Assembly: GCA_041389725.1 (NCBI GenBank)
Contig: JAWKRG010000004.1
Location: 930,001-994,000 of the forward strand
Direction of reading: 5' to 3'
Origin: Polyangiaceae bacterium
Lineage (GTDB): Bacteria; Myxococcota_A; Polyangia; Polyangiales; Polyangiaceae
DNA length: 64,000 nucleotides
The notes beneath the pieces are model-generated. The model saw only the letters and a program-made list of their open reading frames with translations, did not search any database and was not told where the DNA came from. A program made the position numbers and the translations under genes. Below are positions 41,196 to 49,793 of this stretch, one piece after another. Position 1 is the stretch's first letter, and each line of letters begins with the position of its first letter.

Positions 41196-41963
41196 TTAGC
41201 TGCGCCGCGCGCCTGCGCGGGCGATGGTGGTGAAGCCGTTCGCGTCCAGGCTGGCCCCGCCGACCAGTGCACCGTCGATGTCCGGGCACGAGAGCAGCGC
41301 GGCTGCGTTGTCAGCGGTGACGCTGCCGCCGTACTGAATGCGCAGCGCCTCGGCGAAGGCCGCACCGAAGTGGCGCGCGAACTCGCTACGCACGAAAGCG
41401 TGGGTCGCTTGCGCCTGCTCAGGGGTGGCGGTGACGCCGGTTCCGATGGCCCACACGGGTTCGTAGGCGACCACGAGATCCGACAGCGCCGCGGCGCCGT
41501 GAGCGCCGAGCGCCGTTTCCAGCTGCCGTCGCAGTACCGATTCAGTCGCGCCGGACTGACGTTGCTCGAGGGTCTCGCCGATGCACAGCACCGGTTTGAG
41601 TCCCGAGGAAAGTGCCGCTTTGAGCTTCTCTGCCACCCGCGCGTCGGAGTCGCCGAACCAGGCGCGACGCTCCGAGTGACCCACCAGGACGCGCGTGCAA
41701 CCCAGAGAAGCGAGCATCTCGGCGGATACGCCGCTGGTGTACGCGCCCTTGGGCAAGGGATGCAGATCCTGACCGCCCACCTCCACCGCGGAGTCGCGCA
41801 GGCGCCGCCGCACGGCGTCGATGAAGACGAAGGGCGGGAACACCACCAACTGGCCGCCGCGGTGGGACCCCAAGCGATTGCGAAGCTCTTGCGCCAAACG
41901 CTCGGCGAGCGTCAGCGTCAGGTTCATCTTCCAGTTGCCACCGATGATCGACGTGCGGGTCAT
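41196..41963 (-). CDS. tpiA: Triosephosphate isomerase
   Basis: 255 residues, the usual size. Start MTRTSIIGGNWKMN at ATG 41963; the frame is open further upstream, but there it lies inside the BMC-T gene. Catalytic residues are present: Lys 12 (NWKMN), His 96 (VGHSERR) and Glu 168 (YEPVWAIGTG). It interconverts glyceraldehyde-3-phosphate and dihydroxyacetone phosphate. The gene ends the BMC satellite operon. Pairing TPI with shell genes suits a compartment in which DeoC releases glyceraldehyde-3-phosphate; no N-terminal targeting helix is visible. The stop codon is provided by the duplication of the adjacent MITE-like element. Confidence 0.95.
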   Translation of the reverse strand: MTRTSIIGGNWKMNLTLTLAERLAQELRNRLGSHRGGQLVVFPPFVFIDAVRRRLRDSAVEVGGQDLHPLPKGAYTSGVSAEMLASLGCTRVLVGHSERRAWFGDSDARVAEKLKAALSSGLKPVLCIGETLEQRQSGATESVLRRQLETALGAHGAAALSDLVVAYEPVWAIGTGVTATPEQAQATHAFVRSEFARHFGAAFAEALRIQYGGSVTADNAAALLSCPDIDGALVGGASLDANGFTTIARAGARRS

Positions 41964-41977
41964 GGCGGTCGTATCTC

Positions 41978-42553
41978 TCAGACCAGCGTGTCGAACAGTT
42001 CGCTGCGCGGATCGGGAATGACGATCTTGTCCACCAGGAGTCCTCGCGCCTCCACGACTTCGGCGCCGGCGTCGAGGGACTCGCGCACGTCGTCCACGCT
42101 GCCCGTGAACACCAGGTAGGCCTTGCCACCGAGGGCCATGGCCAGGCGGCACTGCACGACGTCCACCAGTGCGCGCTTCGCGACTTGGTCGAGGGCGTCC
42201 ACCAGGCACGCGACGGAGTAGCACTCCAGAATCCCGAGGGCGCCCTTGCGAGAAAGCTCGCCGCTGCTCGACAACGCCGGGTAGACCTCGGGGTGGACGT
42301 TGGAAATGAGCACGTGGTCGATGGCGGTCTCCGCCGCGACGTCCATGCCAGCCCCGAGGCTCGCTTCCACTTCGTGCTGTTCCCCTGCCACGAGCACCAT
42401 GTACTTGCCGGAACAGATCGAGCGAGACATCACCAGCTGGACGTCGGCGGCCTTCAACATCGCGTCCGTAGCGTGCATTCCGCGCGCGATACTCGAGAGC
42501 TCGACGAGTGCGAGGGCTGGCGGCGGCGGCTGGTCGTAACTCCTCCAGGACAT
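41978..42553 (-). CDS. BMC-T trimeric shell protein (satellite locus)
   Basis: 191 residues with two BMC domains: ALALVELSSIARGMHATDAML and ALGILECYSVACLVDALDQV begin each half, and the first contains MSRSICSGKYMVLVAGE. This is close to the single-layer BMC-T of the H. ochraceum shell. The protein is the third BMC-T in the window, located 22 kb from the main operon with tpiA (14 nt downstream) and a PduS-like gene (3 nt upstream). It may be a conduit for the electron carrier. Confidence 0.93.
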   Translation of the reverse strand: MSWRSYDQPPPPALALVELSSIARGMHATDAMLKAADVQLVMSRSICSGKYMVLVAGEQHEVEASLGAGMDVAAETAIDHVLISNVHPEVYPALSSSGELSRKGALGILECYSVACLVDALDQVAKRALVDVVQCRLAMALGGKAYLVFTGSVDDVRESLDAGAEVVEARGLLVDKIVIPDPRSELFDTLV

Positions 42554-42556
42554 GTC

Positions 42557-43870
42557 TCACCTATGGATATGGATGCGCGAGTCGATCTTGGTGACTCGGC
42601 CACTGATGCTGGCGTGCACGTGTGCGCCGAGCTTGCCCTCGGGAACGGTCGCGATGCGTTGTCCTGCCCCGACGTCGTCCCCAACGGAGACCACGGGTTC
42701 CGCGGGAGCGCCGATGTGCTGCGACAGCGGGATCTCCACGCGCTCTGGGTCCAGGCGACTATCCGTCATGGGCGCGGGACGGTCGTACTCCACGAGGCCC
42801 AGGCGCTGGATCAATCGGCTGATCGGCACTCGACGCGAGTCGCGAATCGGGTGCGCCACGCCTTTGGACGGTAGTGGTTCTGGACGCGGGCCGCGCTCCC
42901 GCCACACGGTCTTGGAGCGCACGCACATCTCCATCACCGGTAGATCCTCGGGGCAGGCGTAGAGCGAACAGAGGTTGCACTCGCAGCAGGCGAGTCCAAG
43001 GCGCGCCCAACCCGCTTCGGCATCCCCAGCGAACCCTACGGAGCGCATCACCTTGTGCGGCTCGATGGCGTAGCCCAGCAAGAACCGCGGGCAAAAGTCG
43101 GTGCAGTAGGAGCACTGATCACACGCGGACTTCGCGATCATCAAGTTCGCCCTTGCGGGCCGCTGTCGCCTTTGGATGAGCTTGTGACTTCGCGGTAGAA
43201 CGATGAACCCACCAGAGGTCTTCGTGATGCGCTTGTCCAGGTCGGCCAGCTTGCCCATCATCGCGCCGCCGTCGAGCAGCACCGGGTCGTCGACGGTGGC
43301 TCCCCCGGCCAGGGTGAGCACCTCGGCGGCGGTCACGCCCACGGGCACGGTGACACTGCAAGGCTCCGCCACCGCGCCCGTCACCGTCAGACTCGAGGTG
43401 ATGACAGGCTTGCCTTCGGCAGCGTTGGCTACGTTGATCAACGTCTCCACATTGTTGACCGCGCAGCCCACGTCCAGCGGTAAGCCGTTGTGGGGTATCA
43501 AGCGCCCGGTGACGTCGTACACGATAACGTACTCGTCGCCAGCGGGGTAGAAGCTGCCGAACAGCTGCAGCTCGATGTCCGTGCCCACGTGCTGGTTCAG
43601 GGCCGCGATCGCACGCTTGTACTTCTCTTTGATGGCGATCACGCCGCGCTTGGCGCCGGTAGCGGCCATGCCCAAGCGCATGCCGCGGACCATCGCTTCG
43701 GCCTGGAGGCGCATGAGCTCCTGGTCCTTGAACAGCAGCGGCTCGCACTCAGCGGCGTTGCAGATGTAGGTGTCCACCTGCGAGTTCAACTTCACATGCG
43801 TAGGGAATCCAGCGCCGCCGGCCCCTACGACGCCTGCATCCCGAACCTGCTGTATGACGGGGTGAGCCAC
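42557..43870 (-). CDS. PduS-like (RnfC/SLBB) Fe-S flavoprotein
   Basis: 437 residues from GTG. Begins with the RnfC/NuoF-type nucleotide-binding region (GVVGAGGAGFPTHVKL and the ECEPLL motif), then a SLBB-like segment (GGAMMGKL) and two [4Fe-4S] motifs: CDQCSYCTDFCP and CCECNLCSLYACP. This is the domain order of PduS, the cobalamin reductase of the Pdu compartment, and of RnfC. In a BMC it probably passes electrons from NADH through the shell. No B12-dependent enzyme is encoded nearby, so cobalamin reduction is doubtful. Confidence 0.92.
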   Translation of the reverse strand: MAHPVIQQVRDAGVVGAGGAGFPTHVKLNSQVDTYICNAAECEPLLFKDQELMRLQAEAMVRGMRLGMAATGAKRGVIAIKEKYKRAIAALNQHVGTDIELQLFGSFYPAGDEYVIVYDVTGRLIPHNGLPLDVGCAVNNVETLINVANAAEGKPVITSSLTVTGAVAEPCSVTVPVGVTAAEVLTLAGGATVDDPVLLDGGAMMGKLADLDKRITKTSGGFIVLPRSHKLIQRRQRPARANLMIAKSACDQCSYCTDFCPRFLLGYAIEPHKVMRSVGFAGDAEAGWARLGLACCECNLCSLYACPEDLPVMEMCVRSKTVWRERGPRPEPLPSKGVAHPIRDSRRVPISRLIQRLGLVEYDRPAPMTDSRLDPERVEIPLSQHIGAPAEPVVSVGDDVGAGQRIATVPEGKLGAHVHASISGRVTKIDSRIHIHR

Positions 43871-43902
43871 GAAGGCGCGCAGTAAAGCATAGCTTTCAGC
43901 CT

Positions 43903-43919
43903 GGCGAAAATGGCGCCAG
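43903..43919 (-). promoter_or_regulatory. Sigma-54-like promoter within an inverted repeat
   Basis: On the minus strand CTGGCGCCATTTTCGCC fits the GG-N10-GC rule of sigma-54 promoters (-24 at 43917-43916, -12 at 43905-43904), about 35 nt before the GTG of the PduS-like gene. It is embedded in the inverted repeat CCTGGCG / CGCCAGG (43900-43920). The divergent neighbour at 44629 is a sigma-54 activator. Confidence 0.4.
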
Positions 43920-44030
43920 GCGGCCCCGGTCGGGCAGGGATTTCCCGCGGTCGGGGGCGCGACGGCGGACTGGAATTGGGCCGAGACGGACGTTTTTGGT
44001 TATGCGTCGAGCATGGCCCGGAGGCAGGAG

Positions 44031-44510
44031 ATGGACCCCCAGTTCGGATCTTTCGACGAATACTACGAGTGCTACCTGGAGGAGCGCCGCCATCCCTGGA
44101 GCCGTCGCGTTCAGTTCCTTGGAACCAGCGTTGCCATCGGTTTCGTTGCCAGCTCGCTGCTTGGTGCCGCCGCCGCGTCGCTTGCGCCAGCGTGGGTCAG
44201 TGAACGAATGCTGGAAGGAAAGTCTCGCCGCACCTCGCGCAACGTGGCGTGGCGCCTGCGCGCCGACATCCTGCTGTGGACGGAAATGGTTCAGAAGATG
44301 CTCGGCGGTCGCGTGGCGCGCGCGATGCCGCTCACGGTCGTCGACTCGGTTGCGTCGACTCTCGGCGCCGCGTGGCCTGGCAGCTCCACCTCCGAGACAG
44401 CGCCCGACGACCCAGCCGAGCCATCCGCGCGCGCGACTTCACCCGAGCCGACGTCGGAAGGGCTTGGATGGCGCTCGGTGCCCTCCACCGGTTGGGCCAT
44501 GTGGGAGTGA
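44031..44510 (+). CDS. Hypothetical protein with DUF962/Mpo1-like N-terminus
   Basis: 159 residues from ATG 44031, with GGAGG six bases upstream; an ATG at 44013 is less well placed. The first ~55 residues (FGSFDEYYECYLEERRHPWSRRVQFLGTSVAIGF) resemble the start of the DUF962/Mpo1 family, but the rest does not: a single hydrophobic segment, a basic stretch and a Ser/Pro-rich tail follow. It may be a divergent or rearranged member. No link to the BMC genes is evident besides position. Confidence 0.55.
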   Translation: MDPQFGSFDEYYECYLEERRHPWSRRVQFLGTSVAIGFVASSLLGAAAASLAPAWVSERMLEGKSRRTSRNVAWRLRADILLWTEMVQKMLGGRVARAMPLTVVDSVASTLGAAWPGSSTSETAPDDPAEPSARATSPEPTSEGLGWRSVPSTGWAMWE

Positions 44511-44628
44511 ACCTCCGCGCAGAACTCGCGCAGCGCTGAGCGCTGCGTCGTGGGTATCCCGCTCCACGCGATCATAATGCGCGTTTCTGCGCATGGCACT
44601 TGGCCACACGTGGGCCTAGGATTCGGCC

Positions 44629-46071
44629 ATGGTGGACAATGGCGATCGTCGATCTAGCTCGCCTCTGCGTGTCGTGCCTCAACCGCGGCAGCGAGACGAC
44701 CGCCTGCTAGGCCTCGCGCCCGAGAAGCTGCTGACGAACGTGTTGGATACCATGCCCGCGGGTATGTTCTCGGTGGACCCAGCTGGGCGCATCACCAGTT
44801 GGAATCACGCGATGGAGCAGTTGACAGGCTTCCCCGCGCGCGAAGCACTGGGCAAGGACTGCTCCATCCTGAACAGCGACACTTGTTCGGGCGTCGCCTG
44901 CGGCGCGAAAGGCGAGCCCGTCTGCCCCCTGTACCAAGAAGGTGACATCCGTGATCGGCGTTGCCGCATTCAGCGTCGCGACGGCTCCTGGCTTTCGGTC
45001 CTCAAGAACGCCCGCGCCATGAGCGATGAGGATGGCAACTTGCTCGGGGGAATCGAGGTCGTCACGGATCTCAGCCAGATAGAGTCGCTCGAGGATCAGC
45101 TCGAGACCCTGCGCCGCGCGTCTGCGGGTCAAGGACGCTTCGGTCGTTTGACCGGCAAGCACCCAGCCATGCGGCGCTTGTACGAACTGGTCGAGCTGGC
45201 GGGGCGCAGCGACGCGGCCGTCTTGCTGCAAGGCGAGACAGGCACGGGCAAGGAGCTCGTGGCCCGGGCCGTGTTCGAGGCGAGCGCCCGCAAGAATCGC
45301 CCCTTCGTGCGTGTGAGTTGTGCGGCGCTCACCGAGTCGCTGCTGGAGAGTGAGCTCTTTGGCCATGTGCGGGGCGCCTTCACTGGTGCGGTCGCGTCTC
45401 GCGTGGGTCGCTTCGAGGCGGCCAACGGCGGTACCGTCTTCCTGGACGAGATTGGCGATATCTCCCCGGCGGTGCAGACCAAGCTCCTGCGCGTACTGCA
45501 GGAAAAAGAGTTCGAGCGCGTGGGCGACAACCGACCGATCAAGGTCGACGTGCGCTTCATCGCGGCCACCAACTGCGACCTGCAGTCGGCCTGCGCGGAA
45601 GGCAACTTCCGGCGAGACTTGTTCTATCGGCTCGCCGTGATCCCGATCCGGCTGCCATCGCTGCGGGAACGTCGCGACGACATTCCAATGCTGGTGGACT
45701 ACTTCATGGAGCGCATGAACGCCCGGCAGGGCCGCGCAATCACGCGCATACACCCGGATGCCATGGCGACGATCATGGCGTACTCCTGGCCAGGCAACGT
45801 CCGCGAGCTGGAGAATGCCATCGAGTATGCGTTCGCGGTGACGCGCGGGTCGGCCATCACCGTGGATTGCTTGCCCACGCACTTGACGCATCCGACGTTG
45901 GCACCGCCGACCGCACGCGCTGGCAAGGCACGCCCTCGGGGTGCTCCCGATGCCGAGACGCTGCGCGAGGTGCTTGCAGCTCATGACGGCAACCGCACTC
46001 GCGCTGCGGAGCACCTGGGTGTGAGCCGCGTGACGCTCTGGAAATGGCTGAAGCAGGTCGAGTTGGCGTAG
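44629..46071 (+). CDS. Sigma-54-dependent transcriptional activator with PAS domain
   Basis: 480 residues. A PAS domain occupies about 35-150 and contains a Cys-rich loop (CSILNSDTCSGVACGAKGEPVC), which could bind metal or sense redox. The AAA+ domain (about 170-400) has GETGTGKE near 203, GAFTGA near 249 (the sigma-54 contact) and FLDEIGD. A C-terminal Fis-type helix-turn-helix (about 435-478: NRTRAAEHLGVSRVTLWKWLK) binds DNA. It activates promoters of the -24/-12 type. It stands beside the BMC satellite operon, so that operon is a likely target; this is inference from position and from the sigma-54-like site at 43903. Confidence 0.93.
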   Translation: MVDNGDRRSSSPLRVVPQPRQRDDRLLGLAPEKLLTNVLDTMPAGMFSVDPAGRITSWNHAMEQLTGFPAREALGKDCSILNSDTCSGVACGAKGEPVCPLYQEGDIRDRRCRIQRRDGSWLSVLKNARAMSDEDGNLLGGIEVVTDLSQIESLEDQLETLRRASAGQGRFGRLTGKHPAMRRLYELVELAGRSDAAVLLQGETGTGKELVARAVFEASARKNRPFVRVSCAALTESLLESELFGHVRGAFTGAVASRVGRFEAANGGTVFLDEIGDISPAVQTKLLRVLQEKEFERVGDNRPIKVDVRFIAATNCDLQSACAEGNFRRDLFYRLAVIPIRLPSLRERRDDIPMLVDYFMERMNARQGRAITRIHPDAMATIMAYSWPGNVRELENAIEYAFAVTRGSAITVDCLPTHLTHPTLAPPTARAGKARPRGAPDAETLREVLAAHDGNRTRAAEHLGVSRVTLWKWLKQVELA

Positions 46072-46133
46072 GCGCGGTGGAGCGATTCACGTTCCTGCTC
46101 GCCAAGCGTTCAGAATCCTTCTGCGAAAATAGT

Positions 46134-46165
46134 GAACGGGGCCACGCCTGCGCGTGACCCCGTTC
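46134..46165. terminator. Bidirectional stem-loop between convergent genes
   Basis: GAACGGGGCCACGC (46134-46147) pairs with GCGTGACCCCGTTC (46152-46165), 14 positions with one mismatch and a 4-nt loop. It lies between the stops of the sigma-54 activator and the cytochrome gene. Confidence 0.7.
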
Positions 46166-46196
46166 GGCTCTTGCGGTGTGAAGTCGCGGGTTCAGC

Positions 46197-48284
46197 TCAC
46201 GGGCAGCTGAGACCCCACGGTTTGGTGGTTGCCGTCGCATACAGCTCGCACATCGGGATCTTCGGCGTGGCGCTGTGGCAGTCGGCGCAAGCACCGGATG
46301 CGCCAAGGGCCTGCGCCTTGGGAGCAACCTCGTGGTTCAGATCCATGTACAGCTTGGTGTAGCGGAAGTCCCAACCCTTGGTCCCGTCGAAGGGAGCCAG
46401 GGACGTTCCCGACGCGACTTGACCAGCGGCTTGCGCCCCCTTGGACAAGGTCGTCGACCACGTGTTCTGCATTGCGCTGGGACTGTAGGTCCAACCCGCT
46501 GCAGTGATGATGCCCCACAAGCTTCCTGGGCCGAAGACGTTCGGGTTCGCGATGAAGCTCTGCGCACCGTCGATGTACACGGCTTGTCGTCCCAGCATCA
46601 GCTTGAAGGGATGAATCTTCGCTTTGGTGTCGGACTGAACGCCAATCGGCCGTCCGATCACGATGCGCTTGCTCTCGTCGTTCGGATCCAAGCCCAGGGT
46701 GGTGAAGTCGGACTTGTCGTCGGTGGTGAGGTGCATCATGCGACCGTCGTACCAAGCGTAGGCAGGTTTCACGTTGCGCTTCCAGACGAAGCTGCCCTTC
46801 ATGAAGTCGTAGGTCGTCACGGCAGTGCCGTTCGGATCGGCGACGCCCATGTCGTTCACCTTGGTGCTGACTACGCCATTGACGCCTTGGGTGTTGTCGC
46901 CCGCGGTTGCCCAGTCCCAGTTCACCTTGGCGAACTGAGTGCGACTGAAGGCCGGAATGTGGCAAGTCTGGCAGGCGATGCGCTGCGCGTGAGTGTCGAG
47001 CTGTGAGCCGTTCGACAAGTTCTTGTGCGGTGTCGCGCCATGGCAGTCGCTACAGCTTGCGCGGCCGTCGTTGGCCGGCGTGTGCACTCCGGCGCCCTTG
47101 AACTTGTGGCCCGGAGCAGCGTGGCAGGACGAGCAGCTCATGCCGTTGCCCATGTGGACGTCGACGCTAGGCGAGGGGTTCTTCAAGGAAGATCCCATCA
47201 GCTTCACGTTGTCGCCGCCGCCAGCGTAGAAGTGGCAGCTGCCGCAGTTCTCGCGCGTCGGCTTGACCAGGTCGCGCGCCGTCTTGGACAAGTCCAGGCT
47301 CGCAAGTGGGTTACCGAAGGTCTTTGGATCCTTGGCGTAGCCCGTCTTCGGATTTGCGTGGCACACCAAGCAGTCCACGCGCTGCTCCAGCGGGATGGAG
47401 GAGTCCGCAGTGGTGTCCGTCATGTCGAACTTCATGTAGTAGCGCGCGGACTTCTGCGGCTTGTTGGTATCCGGGTCTCCGCCGTAGCCGGCGTGACACT
47501 GATCGCAGCGCTTCTCGTTGCTGACCACGCCGACGCAGAAGTTGTTGATCAGCTTCGTCTTGCCGATGTCGCCGGGGTTGACCGTCGTGGTCAGATCCTT
47601 GGCGTCCACCATCTGTGGCGTGGGTCCCGCCCACTTCCAGTGAATGGTCGCCATGAAGTCCTTGGCCGAGTCTTGGTGGCAGCCCACGCAGGCCTTGGTC
47701 ACTTCGTAGCCGGTGGCGAAGGGGCCGGCCAGTTCGGGCGCTTGAGCGTGGAACTTCTCCGTCGTGATGCACGCATTCAAGGCGGCGTCGCAGGTGGTGC
47801 CGGATCCGCAGACCTTCTTGCACTCGGGGGTTGCACCAGCCGTGTCGCATGTCTCGCAGGCACCGCAGGCGGGCTTGCAGCTGATCGCCTCCACGGGCTT
47901 GCAGGTTCCATTTTCGCAGGCCGTGCCGGGACCGCACGCGGGGTCACAAGCGATGGGCAAGCACTGGTTGGCCGTCGTGTCACACTGCGAACCCGTTCCG
48001 CACAGGTCTTTGCACTGTGGAGTCGTGCCAGTGGAATCACAGGACTGGCACGGGCCGCAGGCGGGGTCGCAGCTCACATCGCCAATCGGCACGCAGCTTC
48101 CGTTCTCGCAAGCCATCCCAGGCTGACAAGCCGGATCGCAAGCGAGCGGGACACACGAGCCATCGACACAGGTCGCGCCGGGGCCACAGAAGTCCGCGCA
48201 GCTGGCGTCGGATTCGCCATCTGAGCAGCCTGCGGCAATCGCGGCAGCGATCACGGAGAACAACAGGATGTTTTTCGCGTTCAC
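46197..48284 (-). CDS. Octahaem c-type cytochrome lipoprotein with Cys-rich N-terminal repeats
   Basis: 695 residues from GTG 48284 (GGAG 7 nt upstream). Lipobox AAGC (Cys about 20). Residues about 28-165 are Cys-rich repeats (CDPACGPGTACENGTC). Eight haem-binding CxxCH motifs follow: ACVGCH, RCDQCH, DCLVCH, NCGSCH, SCSSCH, SCSDCH, ACQTCH and ACADCH. The haem part resembles the octahaem tetrathionate-reductase-type cytochromes. Periplasmic or cell-surface electron transfer is predicted; the acceptor is unknown. Fusion to disulphide-type repeats is unusual. Confidence 0.88.
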   Translation of the reverse strand: MNAKNILLFSVIAAAIAAGCSDGESDASCADFCGPGATCVDGSCVPLACDPACQPGMACENGSCVPIGDVSCDPACGPCQSCDSTGTTPQCKDLCGTGSQCDTTANQCLPIACDPACGPGTACENGTCKPVEAISCKPACGACETCDTAGATPECKKVCGSGTTCDAALNACITTEKFHAQAPELAGPFATGYEVTKACVGCHQDSAKDFMATIHWKWAGPTPQMVDAKDLTTTVNPGDIGKTKLINNFCVGVVSNEKRCDQCHAGYGGDPDTNKPQKSARYYMKFDMTDTTADSSIPLEQRVDCLVCHANPKTGYAKDPKTFGNPLASLDLSKTARDLVKPTRENCGSCHFYAGGGDNVKLMGSSLKNPSPSVDVHMGNGMSCSSCHAAPGHKFKGAGVHTPANDGRASCSDCHGATPHKNLSNGSQLDTHAQRIACQTCHIPAFSRTQFAKVNWDWATAGDNTQGVNGVVSTKVNDMGVADPNGTAVTTYDFMKGSFVWKRNVKPAYAWYDGRMMHLTTDDKSDFTTLGLDPNDESKRIVIGRPIGVQSDTKAKIHPFKLMLGRQAVYIDGAQSFIANPNVFGPGSLWGIITAAGWTYSPSAMQNTWSTTLSKGAQAAGQVASGTSLAPFDGTKGWDFRYTKLYMDLNHEVAPKAQALGASGACADCHSATPKIPMCELYATATTKPWGLSCP

Positions 48285-48407
48285 CGTCTTGCTCCTTTCT
48301 TCGGGCACAGGGGCGTACTTCGTACGGACGCCGCATGAGCAAGGGCCGAGCCAGCGCGAATGGGCCTGTAAATCGCAGTGCCGATGCGCCTCGGTGTTCA
48401 GTTCGTC

Positions 48408-48441
48408 GTTAACGGCAACAACGGCAACGGTTAGCGTTAAC
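48408..48441. promoter_or_regulatory. Operator-like inverted repeat upstream of the cytochrome gene
   Basis: GTTAACG (48408-48414) and CGTTAAC (48435-48441) flank direct repeats of CGGCAAC. The site is 124 bp upstream of the cytochrome start and 124 bp before the divergent esterase gene, so it could control either. Confidence 0.45.
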
Positions 48442-48564
48442 GAGGGGCAACGGGCGACGAAGCGTGCGTGTAGGCAGGTGTAAGTCTCGCCCCGGCGCCG
48501 CCATTTCGTGCGACAAAACGCTGGGCGTGGTGCCCACGGCTGTCGCGCTCTTTCGCTCCGCGCT

Positions 48565-49683
48565 ATGACCCAGACTGTGAGCAGGTGGGTTTGGTTGGGG
48601 CTCTGTCTCGCCGTCGTGGGCTGTGGGGACGACGAACCCCTGGGAGGTCCCAAACTCCCTGCGGGATTCGACGACGAGGCGAAGGCCGAGCTGGTGGCGG
48701 CGGGGGTCACCAAGTACTTCGGTCAGTTCGAGGCGGAACAAGTCGAATCCTACGAAGACTTCGACGCCTACACCTTCGCGCCCCGCGACGACGGGCCAAC
48801 CTGCCTCTTTGGGGACCCGTTTCGGGTCTCGGTGCGCGACACCGGATCTCGCGACTTGCTCATCTACCTGCAAGGAGGTGGCGCCTGCTGGGGAAGCAGC
48901 TGCACCGCCAATGCAAAGGCTGGCATCGGCGTACAACCGGTCGGTTGGACCGACAAGACGAAGGAAGCGAACCCAGCCCTATTCGATTTCAGCGTGGTCT
49001 TCGTGTCGTACTGCGACGGATCGGTCTTCAGCGGCGACAATCTCGTGCTTGCTGCAGACGGAAGCATCGAGCGACGTCATCGTGGGCTTGCCAATCTTTC
49101 GGCGGCGCTGGACATTGCCAAGGAGCGCTTTCCCACGCCGCGGCGTGTGGTGGTAGGGGGAAGCAGTGCCGGCGGCTACGGCACGATCGTGGCTACTGCG
49201 GTCGTTCGTCTGGCCTACGACGGCGTTCCGATGTTCGTCATCAATGATGCGGGCGTGGGTTTGACCAACCCCGAAGAGGACGGCCTGATCGAAGCCGTGA
49301 AGAACGAGTGGAAGTTCCCACAGTTCTTGCCGGCATCTTGTGCGGACTGCCTCGCCAGTCGACAGTTCACCTCGGTGGTGCAATGGGGCCTGGACCACGA
49401 CCCCAGCTTGCGGGTAGGCGTGTTCAGCGCCTACGAGGACTCGATCATCAGCGGCTTGTTCTTGGGCATGACGGGACCGCAGTTCCGCGAGCTGTTGCTG
49501 AAAGAGACGGGCAAGGTGCATGAGGCGCACCCCTCCCGCTACAAGCGCTTCTTCATCGAGGGCGGCGCCCACACGGCCATTTTGGCTGGTTACAGCGACG
49601 TCAGCGTCAACGGCACGCGTCTCGTCGCATGGACGGCCGCGATGCTGGGCGACGGCGGGGCGTGGAACGACGTCTTGGAGTGA
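48565..49683 (+). CDS. Pectin acetylesterase/Notum-family lipoprotein
   Basis: 372 residues from ATG 48565. Lipobox VVGC (Cys about 19). The family motifs are: LIYLQGGGACW near 95 (oxyanion hole), VVVGGSSAGGYGT near 200 (nucleophile Ser), and a late GGAHT (catalytic His). Members are alpha/beta-hydrolases that deacetylate polysaccharides or cleave acyl esters. The pair of extra Cys (PASCADC) may form a disulphide. A surface or periplasmic esterase is predicted. No strong ribosome-binding site precedes the ATG. Confidence 0.88.
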   Translation: MTQTVSRWVWLGLCLAVVGCGDDEPLGGPKLPAGFDDEAKAELVAAGVTKYFGQFEAEQVESYEDFDAYTFAPRDDGPTCLFGDPFRVSVRDTGSRDLLIYLQGGGACWGSSCTANAKAGIGVQPVGWTDKTKEANPALFDFSVVFVSYCDGSVFSGDNLVLAADGSIERRHRGLANLSAALDIAKERFPTPRRVVVGGSSAGGYGTIVATAVVRLAYDGVPMFVINDAGVGLTNPEEDGLIEAVKNEWKFPQFLPASCADCLASRQFTSVVQWGLDHDPSLRVGVFSAYEDSIISGLFLGMTGPQFRELLLKETGKVHEAHPSRYKRFFIEGGAHTAILAGYSDVSVNGTRLVAWTAAMLGDGGAWNDVLE

Positions 49684-49727
49684 GCGGGCTGGGCGACGGG
49701 TGGAACGACGTCTTGGAGTGAGTGGGC
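49644..49727 (+). repeat. Tandem duplication over the esterase stop codon
   Basis: The 3' end of the esterase gene, from GCTGGGCGACGG through TGGAACGACGTCTTGGAGTGA, is repeated directly after the stop (second copy 49688-49727, lacking six bases of the first). The second copy is untranslated. Confidence 0.75.
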
Positions 49728-49793
49728 TGCGTGCTGCCGCGTTGCTCGACCGAGCGTTCACTGCTACTTCTCGCTGCTGTTGGAGGCACGATC

